A stretch of 64,000 bases of DNA from Janthinobacterium sp. FW305-129. GTDB taxonomy: Bacteria > Pseudomonadota > Gammaproteobacteria > Burkholderiales > Burkholderiaceae_D. Shown here one piece after another: positions 42,733 to 52,526 of the stretch (position 1 is the stretch's first letter; each line of letters starts with the position of its first letter). Below the pieces are notes generated by a model. The model was given only the letters and a program-made list of their open reading frames with translations, was not told the DNA's origin and searched no databases. A program made the translations under genes and the position numbers. The stretch covers positions 372,001-436,000 of the forward strand of contig NZ_JACYMM010000002.1 of the NCBI RefSeq assembly GCF_020858115.1. The letters run 5' to 3'.

Positions 42733-44739
42733 TTACGACGCTTCCTTCAACTGATCCAGAATCGCCGGGTTTTCCAGGGTCGACACGTCTTGCGTGATCG
42801 TCTCGCCCTTGGCCAGCACGCGCAGCAGGCGGCGCATGATTTTGCCGGAGCGGGTTTTCGGCAGGTTGTCGCCGAAACGGATTTCCTTCGGCTTCGCAAT
42901 CGGGCCGATTTCCTTGCCGACCCAGTTGCGCAGCTCCAGGGCCAGCTTCTTCGCTTCTTCGCCCGTCGGACGCGCCTGCTTGAGCACCACGAAGGCGCAG
43001 ATCGATTCGCCTGTCGTGTCGTCCGGACGGCCCACCACGGCCGCTTCGGCCACCAGCGGGTTGGCCACCAGGGCCGATTCGATTTCCATCGTGCCCATGC
43101 GGTGGCCCGACACGTTCAAGACGTCATCGATGCGGCCCGTGATGGTGAAGTAGCCCGTTTCCTTGTTGCGGATGGCGCCGTCGCCTGCCAGGTACATCTT
43201 GCCGCCCAGTTCTTCCGGGAAATAACTGGACTTGAAACGCTCGGGGTTGTTCCAGATCGTGCGGATCATCGATGGCCATGGGCGTTTTACCACCAGGATA
43301 CCGCCCTGGCCGTTCGGCACGTCCTGGCCCGCCTCGTCGACGATGGCGGCCATGATGCCCGGCAATGGCAGGGTGCAGGAACCGGGCACCATCGGCGTGG
43401 CGCCCGGCAGCGGGGTGATCATGTGGCCGCCCGTCTCCGTTTGCCAGAAAGTATCGACGATAGGGCATTTCTCGCCGCCGATGTGCTTGTAGTACCACAT
43501 CCACGCTTCTGGATTGATCGGCTCGCCGACCGTGCCCAGCAGGCGCAAGCTCGTCAGGTCGTAATTGCTTGGATGGACTTTCGGGTCCACGTCGGCCGCC
43601 TTGATCAGCGAACGGATGGCCGTTGGCGCCGTGTAGAAGATGCTGACGTTGTGTTTTTTGATGGTTTCCCAGAAACGGCCCGCGTTCGGGTAGGTCGGGA
43701 TGCCTTCGAACACCACTTGCGTGGCGCCCACGGCCATCGGGCCATACGCGATGTAGCTGTGGCCCGTCACCCAGCCGATGTCGGCCGTGCACCAGAACAC
43801 GTCGTCCGGCTTGATGTCGAAACTCCACTTCATCGTCAGCGCGGCCCACAGCAGGTAGCCGCCGCTCGAATGCTGCACGCCCTTCGGCGTGCCGGTGGAA
43901 CCCGAGGTGTACAGGATAAACAATGGATGCTCAGCATCGACCCATTCCGGTTCGCATTGCGCGCTCTGGCCTTCGACCAGGTCGTGCAGCCAGGTGTCGC
44001 GGCCGGCCACCATCGGCAGGTCGCTGCCCGTGCGTTGATACACGATGACGTTTTTCACGCAATCGCAGCCGCCCAGCGCCAGCGCTTCGTCGACGATGGA
44101 TTTCAATGGCAGCTTTTTGCCGCCGCGCAATTGCTCGTCGCCCGTGATGACGGCCACGGCGCCCGCGTCAATGATGCGTTCCTGCAAGGATTTTGCGGAA
44201 AAGCCGCCGAACACGACGGAATGGGTGGCGCCGATGCGCGCGCACGCTTGCATGGCGGCAACGCCTTCGACGGACATCGACATATAGATGATGACGCGGT
44301 CGCCCTTGGCGATGCCCTTGGATTTCAGGCCGTTGGCGAACTTGCAGACCTTTTCGTGCAGCTCTTTATATGTTGCCTTGGTAACGGTGCCGTCATCCGC
44401 TTCGAAGATGATGGCTGTCTTGTCGCCCAGGCCATTTTCGATGTTGCGGTCCAGGCAGTTATACGACACGTTCAGCTGGCCGTCTTCGAACCATTTGTAG
44501 AACGGGGCGTTGTCATCGTTCAGGGTGCGGGTGAACGGCTTTTTCCAGCTCAGGTTCTCGCGCGCCAGCTTGGCCCAGAAGCCTTCGTAGTCGCGTTCGG
44601 CATCGGCCACCATGGCGCGATAGGCGTCCATGCCGGAAATCGTTGCCTGTGCGGCAAACGCAGCCGACGGTTCAAATACGCGCGACTCTTCCGGTCCCTG
44701 CTGCTCAGTGCCCTGCCCTTGGTTCTCTATAGCGGCCAT
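42733..44739 (-). CDS. acs: Acetyl-coenzyme A synthetase
   Basis: A 668-residue AMP-forming acetate-CoA ligase. The adenylate-forming signature [11 protein letters not shown], the acyl pocket segment TFWQTETGG, the hinge [14 protein letters not shown] and the acetylatable lysine motif [11 protein letters not shown] are all present and of normal length. It activates acetate to acetyl-CoA, feeding the glyoxylate shunt (aceA at 21 kb). It stands alone. The 44740-45033 gap to the divergent YqhA-type gene should hold both promoters, with nothing else recognisable. Confidence 0.95.
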   Translation of the reverse strand: MAAIENQGQGTEQQGPEESRVFEPSAAFAAQATISGMDAYRAMVADAERDYEGFWAKLARENLSWKKPFTRTLNDDNAPFYKWFEDGQLNVSYNCLDRNIENGLGDKTAIIFEADDGTVTKATYKELHEKVCKFANGLKSKGIAKGDRVIIYMSMSVEGVAAMQACARIGATHSVVFGGFSAKSLQERIIDAGAVAVITGDEQLRGGKKLPLKSIVDEALALGGCDCVKNVIVYQRTGSDLPMVAGRDTWLHDLVEGQSAQCEPEWVDAEHPLFILYTSGSTGTPKGVQHSSGGYLLWAALTMKWSFDIKPDDVFWCTADIGWVTGHSYIAYGPMAVGATQVVFEGIPTYPNAGRFWETIKKHNVSIFYTAPTAIRSLIKAADVDPKVHPSNYDLTSLRLLGTVGEPINPEAWMWYYKHIGGEKCPIVDTFWQTETGGHMITPLPGATPMVPGSCTLPLPGIMAAIVDEAGQDVPNGQGGILVVKRPWPSMIRTIWNNPERFKSSYFPEELGGKMYLAGDGAIRNKETGYFTITGRIDDVLNVSGHRMGTMEIESALVANPLVAEAAVVGRPDDTTGESICAFVVLKQARPTGEEAKKLALELRNWVGKEIGPIAKPKEIRFGDNLPKTRSGKIMRRLLRVLAKGETITQDVSTLENPAILDQLKEAS

Positions 44740-45033
44740 GCTAGTCTCCAGTGTAGTAATTGTTTGCTAACACAATATTCCTGCTGTCTTACGGACGCCT
44801 TACAGTCGGCGTTTTCCTCGATCCATTCTAACCATAATCGCCACAGGCGACGGGCGTCAAGGGTGCGCCGCCCAGCATTCTGGATGGAAAAACTGATAAC
44901 ACGCCAACTACTTGATGCCACTTTGCGTTTCATCAAGGCCAAGAATCCAGATCGAGGGCATGCGCAGTGATCAGCAGCAAGTGTAAAATGTCGGGCATAC
45001 CAAAAATTGGTATTTACCCCCAGGAAACTCCAG

Positions 45034-45648
45034 ATGATCGACCATTCACAAAAACCCAAACATAGCAAACTGCATCCCCTGTCCGCCTTCATCTTCATGT
45101 CGCGCTGGCTGCAGCTGCCGCTGTACCTGGGTTTGATCCTTGCCCAATGCGTCTACGTATTTCACTTCTGGGTGGAACTGTCGGACCTGATCGGCGCCGT
45201 GTTCGGCAATGATGCGGCCCTGCAGCACGTCTTGACGGCCGTGGCCGTACCGGGCGGCGCCCTGCCGACCAAGCTCAATGAAGCGACCATCATGCTAGTG
45301 GTCTTGGGCTTAATCGATGTGGTCATGATTTCGAATCTGTTGATCATGGTCATCATCGGCGGCTACGAAACGTTCGTCTCGCGCATGCACCTCGACGACC
45401 ATCCGGACCAGCCGGAATGGCTGTCGCATGTGAATGCGTCCGTGCTGAAGACGAAGCTGGCGATGGCCATCATCGGCATCTCGTCCATCCACCTGTTGAA
45501 AACCTTCATCAACGCCAACTCGTACAAGATCGAAGTGATCATCGCGCAAACGGTGATCCACATGGTCTTCATCCTGTCGGCGATGGCGATTGCGTACACG
45601 GACCGCATCATGACGGTTACCCAGAACCAAGCCAGGGCGCCCCACTAA
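45034..45648 (+). CDS. YqhA/TIGR00645-family inner-membrane protein
   Basis: Start at ATG 45034 after GGAAA, giving 204 residues. Three to four hydrophobic helices (WLQLPLYLGLILAQCVYVF; TIMLVVLGLIDVVMISNLLI; MAIIGISSIHLL; VIIAQTVIHMVFILSAMAIA) and conserved FMSRWLQLPLY and ISNLLIMVIIGGYETFVS match the UPF0114 (YqhA) family, whose function is not well established. Divergent from acs. A hairpin follows at 45681. Confidence 0.85.
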   Translation: MIDHSQKPKHSKLHPLSAFIFMSRWLQLPLYLGLILAQCVYVFHFWVELSDLIGAVFGNDAALQHVLTAVAVPGGALPTKLNEATIMLVVLGLIDVVMISNLLIMVIIGGYETFVSRMHLDDHPDQPEWLSHVNASVLKTKLAMAIIGISSIHLLKTFINANSYKIEVIIAQTVIHMVFILSAMAIAYTDRIMTVTQNQARAPH

Positions 45649-45680
45649 GGAGCATCCATAAAAAAGTCCATGGCGTTGTT

Positions 45681-45720
45681 GCCTTGCCTAGTCGTACATT
45701 CGTACTGCCTTCGGCAAGGC
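45681..45720. repeat. Intergenic hairpin between yqhA-like gene and fumarase
   Basis: GCCTTGCC (45681-45688) pairs with GGCAAGGC (45713-45720), with an inner GTAC...GTAC. No T-run follows directly, so it may be a dispersed intergenic palindrome rather than a terminator. Confidence 0.5.
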
Positions 45721-45815
45721 GCCTAGCCCTGAACATTTTTCTGGCGCTCCTATACTGATTAGCAAACAGCAAACAGCATCAAAGTCTTACCCTTCTTATC
45801 CACCGCGAGAACACC

Positions 45816-47357
45816 ATGACTGTCATAAAGCAAGAAGACCTGATCGAATCCGTCGCCGCAGCGTTGCAGTACATTAGCTACTACCACCCTGCTGATTACA
45901 TCGAGCACCTGGCGCGCGCCTACGCGGCCGAGCAAAGCCCGGCGGCAAAGGATGCGATCGCGCAAATCCTGACCAACTCGCGCATGTGCGCGGAAGGCAA
46001 GCGTCCTATCTGCCAGGACACGGGTATCGTCAACGTCTTCCTGAAAATCGGCATGGGCGTGCGCTTCGAAGGTTTCAGCGGCACCGTCACCGACGCCGTC
46101 AATGAAGGCGTGCGCCGCGCGTACAACTTCGACGACAACAAGCTGCGCGCCTCCATCGTGGCCGACCCGCATTTCGACCGCAAGAACACCAAGGACAACA
46201 CGCCAGCCGTCGTGCACATGGAACTGGTCGAAGGCAATACCGTCGACGTGAAGGTCGCGGCCAAGGGCGGCGGTTCGGAAAACAAATCGAAGATGATCAT
46301 GATGAACCCGTCCGATTCGCTGGTCGACTGGGTCATGAAAACCGTGCCGACCATGGGCGCCGGCTGGTGCCCGCCAGGCATGCTGGGCATCGGCATCGGC
46401 GGCACGGCCGAAAAGGCCATGCTGATGGCAAAAGAGGTGTTGATGGAAGACATCGACATGTTTGAGCTGAAACAACGCGGCCCGCAGAATAAACTGGAAG
46501 AATTGCGTATCGAGCTGTGCGACAAGATCAACTCGCTGGGCATCGGTGCACAAGGCCTGGGCGGCCTGACGACCGTGCTCGACGTGAAAATCATGATGCA
46601 CCCGACGCACGCCGCGTCGAAGCCGGTCGCCATGATCCCGAACTGCGCCGCCACGCGCCACGGCCACTTCGTGCTCGACGGCTCCGGTCCTGCCTACATG
46701 ACGCCGCCATCGCTGTCGTCGTGGCCGGAAGTGCACTGGACGCCGGACACGGAAAAATCCAAGCGCGTCGACCTGAATACCCTGACGAAAGAAGAAGTCG
46801 CTTCGTGGACGCCGGGCCAGACCTTGCTGTTGAACGGCAAGATGCTGACGGGCCGCGACGCCGCGCATAAACGCATCCAGGACATGCTGGCCAAGGGCGA
46901 GGAATTGCCGGTCGACTTCAAAAACCGCGTGATTTACTACGTCGGCCCGGTCGACCCGGTGCGCGACGAAGCCGTCGGCCCGGCCGGTCCGACGACGGCC
47001 ACGCGCATGGACAAGTTCACCGACATGATGCTGGAAAAGACGGGCCTGATCGCCATGATCGGCAAGGCCGAACGTGGCCCGGTCGCCATCGAATCGATCC
47101 AGAAGCACCAGTCGGCTTACCTGATGGCCGTGGGCGGCGCCGCCTACCTGGTGTCGAAAGCCATCAAGCACGCCAAGGTGCTGGGCTTTGCCGACATGGG
47201 CATGGAAGCGATCTACGAATTCGACGTCGTCGACATGCCGGTCACGGTGGCCGTCGATGCGAAGGGTACGTCGGTGCACAACACGGGCCCGAAAGAATGG
47301 CAGGCGAAGATCGAGCAACTCAATAGCGTCAGCAAGATTCCCGTGACGGTCGCTTAA
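45816..47357 (+). CDS. fumA: Fumarate hydratase, class I (single-chain, Fe-S)
   Basis: A 513-residue class I fumarase with the alpha and beta regions fused in one chain. It interconverts fumarate and malate in the citric acid cycle and needs a [4Fe-4S] cluster, ligated by cysteines such as that in KRPICQDTGI, GAGWCPPG and the NCAATRHG segment. C-terminal PVDPVRDEAVGPAGPTTATR and GSTSVHNTGPKEW-type motifs are normal for the family. Terminator 47374-47407 follows, then murI. Length and motifs are intact. Confidence 0.93.
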   Translation: MTVIKQEDLIESVAAALQYISYYHPADYIEHLARAYAAEQSPAAKDAIAQILTNSRMCAEGKRPICQDTGIVNVFLKIGMGVRFEGFSGTVTDAVNEGVRRAYNFDDNKLRASIVADPHFDRKNTKDNTPAVVHMELVEGNTVDVKVAAKGGGSENKSKMIMMNPSDSLVDWVMKTVPTMGAGWCPPGMLGIGIGGTAEKAMLMAKEVLMEDIDMFELKQRGPQNKLEELRIELCDKINSLGIGAQGLGGLTTVLDVKIMMHPTHAASKPVAMIPNCAATRHGHFVLDGSGPAYMTPPSLSSWPEVHWTPDTEKSKRVDLNTLTKEEVASWTPGQTLLLNGKMLTGRDAAHKRIQDMLAKGEELPVDFKNRVIYYVGPVDPVRDEAVGPAGPTTATRMDKFTDMMLEKTGLIAMIGKAERGPVAIESIQKHQSAYLMAVGGAAYLVSKAIKHAKVLGFADMGMEAIYEFDVVDMPVTVAVDAKGTSVHNTGPKEWQAKIEQLNSVSKIPVTVA

Positions 47358-47373
47358 ACAAGCTCTACCATAG

Positions 47374-47407
47374 ACGCCGCGCGGCAACATAAGCGCGGCG
47401 TTTTTTT
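47374..47407 (+). terminator. Rho-independent terminator after fumarase
   Basis: Stem CGCCGCGC / GCGCGGCG with a 10-nt loop and seven T residues. Confidence 0.9.
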
Positions 47408-47424
47408 ATCTACTCCGGTTCCCC

Positions 47425-48270
47425 ATGACTTCTATTGCAAGCAATGCCCACCCAGACGCGCCCATCGGCATTTTCGACTCTGGCGTGGGCGGCCTGTCCG
47501 TGCTGCGCCATATCCGCGCGCAGCTGCCGCAGGAAGATTTGATTTACTTTGCCGATTCCGCCTACGCGCCGTATGGCGACAAGACGGAACAGCAAGTGGT
47601 CGACCGTTCGCTGGCGATCACCGCCTTTCTATTGCAGCAAGGCGCGAAAGCACTGGTGGTGGCGTGCAACACGGCCACCATCGCCGCCATCAAGGCGCTG
47701 CGCGCGCGCTACCCCGACCTGCCCATCGTCGGCGTCGAACCGGGCCTGAAACCGGCGGCAAGCATCAGCCGCAACAGCAAGATCGCCGTGCTGGCGACGG
47801 AACGCGCCTTGCGCGGCGACAAGTTGCTGGCCCTGCGCGAGCAGGTGAGCGCCGCCACGGGCGCCACGTTCATCTTGCAGCCCTGCATAGGTCTGGCCGA
47901 CCGCATCGAGCAATGCGAGCTGGGCCACGACCCGCTGGACGCCACCAGCGCCATGCTGGAGCGCTATATCGCCCCGATGCTGGAACAGGGCGTCGACACC
48001 CTTGTGCTCGGCTGCACGCACTACCCGTTCGTGCAGGACGCCATCGAACGCACGGTGCGCGCGCATACGCAGGAAACGATCACCTTGGTGGACACGGGCG
48101 AAGCCGTGGCGCGCCAACTGGCCCGCCTGCTCGATGCGGCCAGCTTGCGCCGCATCAATAACGATGCGCCGCAACTGCAGGGCTACACGACGGCCAAGGT
48201 CGAATCCCTGGCGCAAGCCTTCTCCGGTTTGCTGGACTTGCAGCCGCCCGTCGCACACCTGTCCGTGTGA
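47425..48270 (+). CDS. murI: Glutamate racemase
   Basis: A 281-residue cytoplasmic enzyme making D-glutamate for peptidoglycan. Characteristic motifs are IGIFDSGVGGLSVLR, the first catalytic cysteine in VACNTATI, and the second in LGCTHYPF. Length is normal. It begins 18 bp after the fumarase terminator. The segment after it (48271-48337) is only a short leader before the tRNA-His promoter. Confidence 0.95.
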   Translation: MTSIASNAHPDAPIGIFDSGVGGLSVLRHIRAQLPQEDLIYFADSAYAPYGDKTEQQVVDRSLAITAFLLQQGAKALVVACNTATIAAIKALRARYPDLPIVGVEPGLKPAASISRNSKIAVLATERALRGDKLLALREQVSAATGATFILQPCIGLADRIEQCELGHDPLDATSAMLERYIAPMLEQGVDTLVLGCTHYPFVQDAIERTVRAHTQETITLVDTGEAVARQLARLLDAASLRRINNDAPQLQGYTTAKVESLAQAFSGLLDLQPPVAHLSV

Positions 48271-48337
48271 ACGGTGCGAGCAAAAGCGGCCGTTTTCATG
48301 CAATCTTTCGATTCTTTAAAAAAGACTGCATTTAGAT

Positions 48338-48366
48338 TTGCCACTTCGCCGAGTTCTTTGTATAAT
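48338..48366 (+). promoter_or_regulatory. tRNA-His promoter
   Basis: TTGCCA (48338-48343), a 17-bp spacer and TATAAT (48361-48366), 46 bp before the tRNA: close to the sigma-70 consensus. Confidence 0.8.
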
Positions 48367-48412
48367 TCGGCACCTGTTCAGCAAAACAGCTAAACAGGTA
48401 AGTAAGACAGTG

Positions 48413-48488
48413 GTGGCTGTAGCTCAGTTGGTAGAGTCCAGGATTGTGATTCCTGTTGTCGTGGGTTCGAGCCCCATCAGCCACCCCA
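48413..48488 (+). tRNA. tRNA-His (GTG anticodon)
   Basis: 76 nt. Acceptor stem GTGGCTG / CAGCCAC, D-arm AGCTCAGTTGGTAGAG, anticodon GTG in ATTGTGATT, T-arm GTGGGTTCGAGCCCCAT, discriminator C and encoded CCA. The preceding G at 48412 may be the extra G of tRNA-His. Confidence 0.97.
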
Positions 48489-48506
48489 CAGAATTAGCGG
48501 CAAATC

Positions 48507-48541
48507 AAAGGGTTACATGCTTCGGCTTGTAACCCTTTTTT
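48507..48541 (+). terminator. Terminator after tRNA-His
   Basis: GGGTTACA / TGTAACCC stem around a TTCGGC-containing loop, followed by six T residues. Confidence 0.9.
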
Positions 48542-48583
48542 CATTTCCGCCAGCCATAAATAAAAACGGCGCCATCGGCCGCT

Positions 48584-49342
48584 TCACTCCGCCTTGTGCG
48601 GTAGCAATCCCAACAAGAACCGGCGCGCACTGGCGGAATCAGGCGAACGCGACGAAGGATGCTGAATGCGGTAGCACGTCCTGTGGCCCAGCGGGAACTG
48701 CCACAATTGCGCATTCGGTATGCCATCCTCAACATAATCGCAGCCCAGCGCCTTGCCCTGCGCATCGCGGGCCAGCGGAAAGAAGTCGCGCCGGTGTCCG
48801 GCCGTAGCACTGCCATTGGCAAAAATGATGATCTCGGGCTGGAAGAAATCGATTTGCACGTCCAACAACAGTTTGGAATAGCGTTTGATCACCTCAAAGT
48901 GATCGCACCGAACGGGGCTGCCACGCTTCCACGCCATGCACAACAGGTTGGCGTAGATCAAGCCATCGCTGCCGGAGCGCTGTGCAACGGCGCGCGTAAA
49001 ATTATGGAAGGCGCGGCCCTGGATATCCGAGCGTGACAATTGCTGCGCAAAATAATCTTGATGCACGGCCATGGACCGCTCGACATAGTACTCGAGCGAA
49101 CTAAAACGCTCGCCTGCCTGCAGCACATTCCATTGCCGCGTTTCGCAGCCCACGATCATGATGCGCTGCCGGGCGCCAAGCAAGTTGGGCGGCATGCTGG
49201 GAAGGAAGAGGCCGGAAAGTTTTTCCGCATCGGTCTGCGGCGCATGACGATCCAGCAAGGCCGTATCAAAATCGGCCAGTACGCCCAGATAGCGGCTGGC
49301 CAGGTCGGTGCTTGCTGCTTGCTGCGGGGAATGCATGGTCAT
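48584..49342 (-). CDS. Hypothetical protein, uracil-glycosylase-like features
   Basis: About 252 residues from ATG 49342 (49336 and 49384 are alternatives, none with a strong ribosome site). The strand-turn RIMIVGCETRQWN, the central IIIFANGSATAGHRR and the C-terminal YRIQHPSSRSPDS loosely resemble the uracil-DNA-glycosylase fold (a glycine/cysteine-rich first loop and an HPS-like third motif). That is a guess from spacing, and no family is firmly recognised. Soluble, no signal peptide. It converges on tRNA-His and follows a response regulator gene on the same strand by 52 bp. Confidence 0.55.
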   Translation of the reverse strand: MTMHSPQQAASTDLASRYLGVLADFDTALLDRHAPQTDAEKLSGLFLPSMPPNLLGARQRIMIVGCETRQWNVLQAGERFSSLEYYVERSMAVHQDYFAQQLSRSDIQGRAFHNFTRAVAQRSGSDGLIYANLLCMAWKRGSPVRCDHFEVIKRYSKLLLDVQIDFFQPEIIIFANGSATAGHRRDFFPLARDAQGKALGCDYVEDGIPNAQLWQFPLGHRTCYRIQHPSSRSPDSASARRFLLGLLPHKAE

Positions 49343-49394
49343 TGCGTGCCTGTGTCCGGCTGCCCGGGGATGGATCGCAACCATAGCACAAATG

Positions 49395-49841
49395 CTACCC
49401 CGCCAGCACCGACTGCACCGTCGTCGCCAGGTCTTCCAGTCGCACGGGTTTCACGAGGAAATGGCGGAAGCCCACGGCCAGCGCGTCGTCCATGTACATG
49501 GGCAGGCTGTGGCCCGTGACGGCGATCAGCACGGCGTTGGCCGTCTCGGGATTGTGGTGCAGGCGGCGGCCGATTTCGATGCCGCTGATGCCGGGCATTT
49601 CGATGTCGAGGTAGACGGCGTCGGGCACGCACAGCTTGACTTGCTCGACGGCCATCTGCCAGTTGCGCACCACCACCGCGTGGTGGCCCAGCGCTTCGAG
49701 CAGCATGGCCAGCGATTCACCCACTTCCTGGTTGTCGTCGACCACCAGCAGATTGAGTTTGCGCGCAGCACTTGCCGGCTGGTCGCCCTGGCGGCGTTCC
49801 ACGGAGGAACTGCCTGGTGTCGTTTCAGTTGTCTGGCTCAT
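49395..49841 (-). CDS. Single-domain response regulator (CheY-like)
   Basis: Start at ATG 49841 (148 residues). The longer frame to 49964 lacks a ribosome site. After a charged 28-residue leader comes a receiver domain: LLVVDDN (acidic pair), phospho-acceptor in AVYLDIEMPG, Thr in IAVTGHS, Lys in FLVKPVRLED. No output domain, so it acts by protein contact as in hybrid-kinase relays or chemotaxis. The cognate kinase is not in the vicinity. Confidence 0.85.
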   Translation of the reverse strand: MSQTTETTPGSSSVERRQGDQPASAARKLNLLVVDDNQEVGESLAMLLEALGHHAVVVRNWQMAVEQVKLCVPDAVYLDIEMPGISGIEIGRRLHHNPETANAVLIAVTGHSLPMYMDDALAVGFRHFLVKPVRLEDLATTVQSVLAG

Positions 49842-50017
49842 TGTACGTTCACGTCTGACGGCTGCAAAAACGGGAGTATACAAGAAGCGCGCGCAATGCC
49901 GCCGCACCCGAGCAATGGCGCCAAGCAACAATCCAGACACCCTGCTGTACCGCGCCAGCAACACTTCCCCACCCGCGCGCGGAGAAAGCCAGCCCTACGC
50001 AGTTTGCGCAATTGACG

Positions 50018-50046
50018 GATAAAATGAGAATCATTATCATTATCAT
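50018..50046. promoter_or_regulatory. Fur box upstream of TonB receptor
   Basis: ATGAGAATCATTATCATTATC (50024-50044, one base over a 19-bp box plus an extra repeat) is the overlapping NATNAT-type Fur site, 85-105 bp before the receptor start. It implies iron repression. Confidence 0.8.
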
Positions 50047-50129
50047 CCCCTTGCGCCGGATGCCTACGCCACGATGTTGTCGCGCCGCCTGAGCGAACGC
50101 GCAAACATTGTCATTACGGAGATCCATGC

Positions 50130-52250
50130 ATGGCCGCCACTCTTTCCCCACTGCCGTTTTCCCTGCGCCCATGCGCGCTGGCCATCGCCCTCGCCTGCCT
50201 GGGCGCCCCGCTTGCCGCACAGGCACAGGACGCCAATAGCGCCAGCACAGCCGATAACGCCGGCCCCATCCTGGAATCGATCCAGGTCAGCAGCAATCTG
50301 CTGGGCACCAGCATGGCCGCCAGCACGAAGAATTTCGCGGGCGCCCGCACGGTGGTGCAAAGGGACGATATCGAGAATTCGGGCGCGGCCAGCCTCAGCG
50401 ACGTGATGCGCCGCATTCCCGGCGTGCAGATCAGCGACAACTCGGGCAGCGCCGGCAGCGCCATCTCCCTGAATATCGGCGTGCGGGGCCTGGCCGGGCG
50501 CTATTCGCCGCGCAGCACGGTGTTACTTGACGGCATCCCGATGTCGGTGGCGCCGTATGGCCAGCCGCAGCTGTCGTTCGCGCCCGTCAGCCTGGCCAAT
50601 GTCGAGACGGTCGACGTGGTGCGCGGCGGCGGCGCCGTGCGCTTCGGCCCGCAAAACGTGGGCGGCATCATCAATTTCAAGACGCGCCGCGTGCCCACCA
50701 CGCCAGGCGTCACGGGCGACGCCACCGTGCGCTACAACTCGTACAGTGAAGTGGGCAACAACACGCAGGCCAGCGTGTTTGCCGGCACCCAGCTCGACAG
50801 CGGCCTGGGCCTGGCGGTGCTGTACTCGGGCATCCGCGGCAGCGACTGGCGCGTCGGCAGCGACGAGAAGGTCAACGACTTCGCCCTGAAGTTCCGCTAC
50901 GACCTGAGCCCCACGGCCGAGGTGTACGGCAAGCTGTCCTACTATGACGTGACGTCGCGCACGCCGGGCGGTTTGACCGCGGCGCAATACAAGCAGGACC
51001 CGTTCCAGAACACGCGCCCCACCGATTACTGGAGCGGCGAGCGCAAGGCTGTCGACATCGGCTACCTGAACGCCCTGTCCGGCACGCAGGAATTCGAGGT
51101 GCGCGCCTATTACAACAAGAGCTCGCGCGAAAGCACCTTGATCAACGCCGGCCGCACGGGCCTGGGCCACCAGCCGCGCAACTATGAAACGACGGCCATC
51201 GAGCCGCGCTACACGCAGCGCTTTATTACCGGCAAGGTGTCTCAGGACGTCACCGTCGGCTACCGCTATCTGGCCGAGCGGGCCGACGAGGCCATCTATA
51301 ACGTGGTCATTGCCAGCGGCGTGCGGCAGGCGCCGACGCGCTTCGCCGACAATGCCACCGATGCGCAGGCCGTGTACATCGACGACAAGATCGCCATCGA
51401 CGCGTGGCGCATCACGCCGGGCGTGCGCTACGAACACATCAAGACGGAACGCTTCAATCACTTGCCGGTCGACCAGAAGATCGAGTTGCTCAACAACAAG
51501 GCCCTGCCCTCGCTGAACGTGGCCTACTTGCTCAACAACAACGTGACCCTGTTCGGCAACTACAACAGCTCGTTTGGCGCCGTGCAAAATACGCAGCTCA
51601 ATGCGCAGTCGAGCAAGAACCCGCTGCAGCCGGAACTGGCGAAAACAGCCGAGCTGGGCGCGCGCTGGAAGAGCGGCCAGCTGTCGGCCGAAGCGACCTT
51701 GTTCAACATCAAGTTCGACAACCAGATCCAGTCCGTCGGCAGCGGCGAAAACGTCGTCTTCTACAACGTGGGCGCCACGCACCACCGGGGCCTGGAATCG
51801 GCCGTCGACTACCGCTTCGACAAGTCCGGCCCGCTGGCCGGCTTGAACGCCTACGCCACCTACACCTATACCAAGGCGACCTTGCAGGATGGCGCGAACG
51901 CGGGCAACGACGTGCCCTTCTATTCGCGCACCACGGATACCGTCGGCGCCCACTACCAGCTGGGCGCCTGGGGTTTCGATTTGTCGAGCAGCCACCAGAG
52001 CCGCCAGTTCGCCGACGAGGCGAATACCGTGGCGGAAAATCCGGCCGGCAGCCTGGGCGTCATTCCAGGCTTCCGTACCTGGAACACGCAAGTGAAATGG
52101 ACAGTGCCGGGCCAGAAGGGTCTGGAGCTGGTCGCCGGCGTCAACAACCTCGCCGACAAGCGCTACTTCACGCGCACCTCGGACGGCAACCTGGGCAAGC
52201 TGGTGGGCGCGCCGCGCATGGTCTACCTGCAGGGACGCCTGGCGTTCTAG
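50130..52250 (+). CDS. TonB-dependent iron-siderophore receptor (FecA-like)
   Basis: A 706-residue outer-membrane receptor. Signal peptide with LACLGAPLAAQAQ, a plug with DVMRRIPGVQISDNSG, NIGVRGLAGRYSPR and VEVVRGG-like VDVVRGGGAVRFGP, then a 22-strand-type barrel. The ending LQGRLAF has a terminal phenylalanine. Plug and barrel features point to ferric-citrate/ferric-siderophore receptors. A Fur box just upstream supports iron uptake. GGAG precedes ATG 50130. A strong terminator follows. Confidence 0.9.
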   Translation: MAATLSPLPFSLRPCALAIALACLGAPLAAQAQDANSASTADNAGPILESIQVSSNLLGTSMAASTKNFAGARTVVQRDDIENSGAASLSDVMRRIPGVQISDNSGSAGSAISLNIGVRGLAGRYSPRSTVLLDGIPMSVAPYGQPQLSFAPVSLANVETVDVVRGGGAVRFGPQNVGGIINFKTRRVPTTPGVTGDATVRYNSYSEVGNNTQASVFAGTQLDSGLGLAVLYSGIRGSDWRVGSDEKVNDFALKFRYDLSPTAEVYGKLSYYDVTSRTPGGLTAAQYKQDPFQNTRPTDYWSGERKAVDIGYLNALSGTQEFEVRAYYNKSSRESTLINAGRTGLGHQPRNYETTAIEPRYTQRFITGKVSQDVTVGYRYLAERADEAIYNVVIASGVRQAPTRFADNATDAQAVYIDDKIAIDAWRITPGVRYEHIKTERFNHLPVDQKIELLNNKALPSLNVAYLLNNNVTLFGNYNSSFGAVQNTQLNAQSSKNPLQPELAKTAELGARWKSGQLSAEATLFNIKFDNQIQSVGSGENVVFYNVGATHHRGLESAVDYRFDKSGPLAGLNAYATYTYTKATLQDGANAGNDVPFYSRTTDTVGAHYQLGAWGFDLSSSHQSRQFADEANTVAENPAGSLGVIPGFRTWNTQVKWTVPGQKGLELVAGVNNLADKRYFTRTSDGNLGKLVGAPRMVYLQGRLAF

Positions 52251-52261
52251 GCGCACCTATC

Positions 52262-52299
52262 AAAACCTGCATCGCCGTCACGTCGATGCAGGTTTTTTT
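52262..52299 (+). terminator. Terminator after the TonB receptor
   Basis: Perfect 13-bp stem (AAAACCTGCATCG / CGATGCAGGTTTT) with T-run. The remaining 52300-52526 is AT-rich promoter DNA with no gene. Confidence 0.9.
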
Positions 52300-52526
52300 C
52301 GCCTGTCCTGTCACAAAGATGCTTAATGCAAGCCTAAACATGGCCGCCTCACCCTCGAAGCTGACAATATTAGTTCACCATGGAAATTATTTTCAATTTA
52401 AACACAGATAATTTCATAATTACAAATTTTTTAGCGAGAAACATCTACTTCCGGTGAGTTTTAGTGATATTCTTTAATATCATTTAAGAAATTAAATTAA
52501 TCATTAAATAAGATAACAGACCATAC

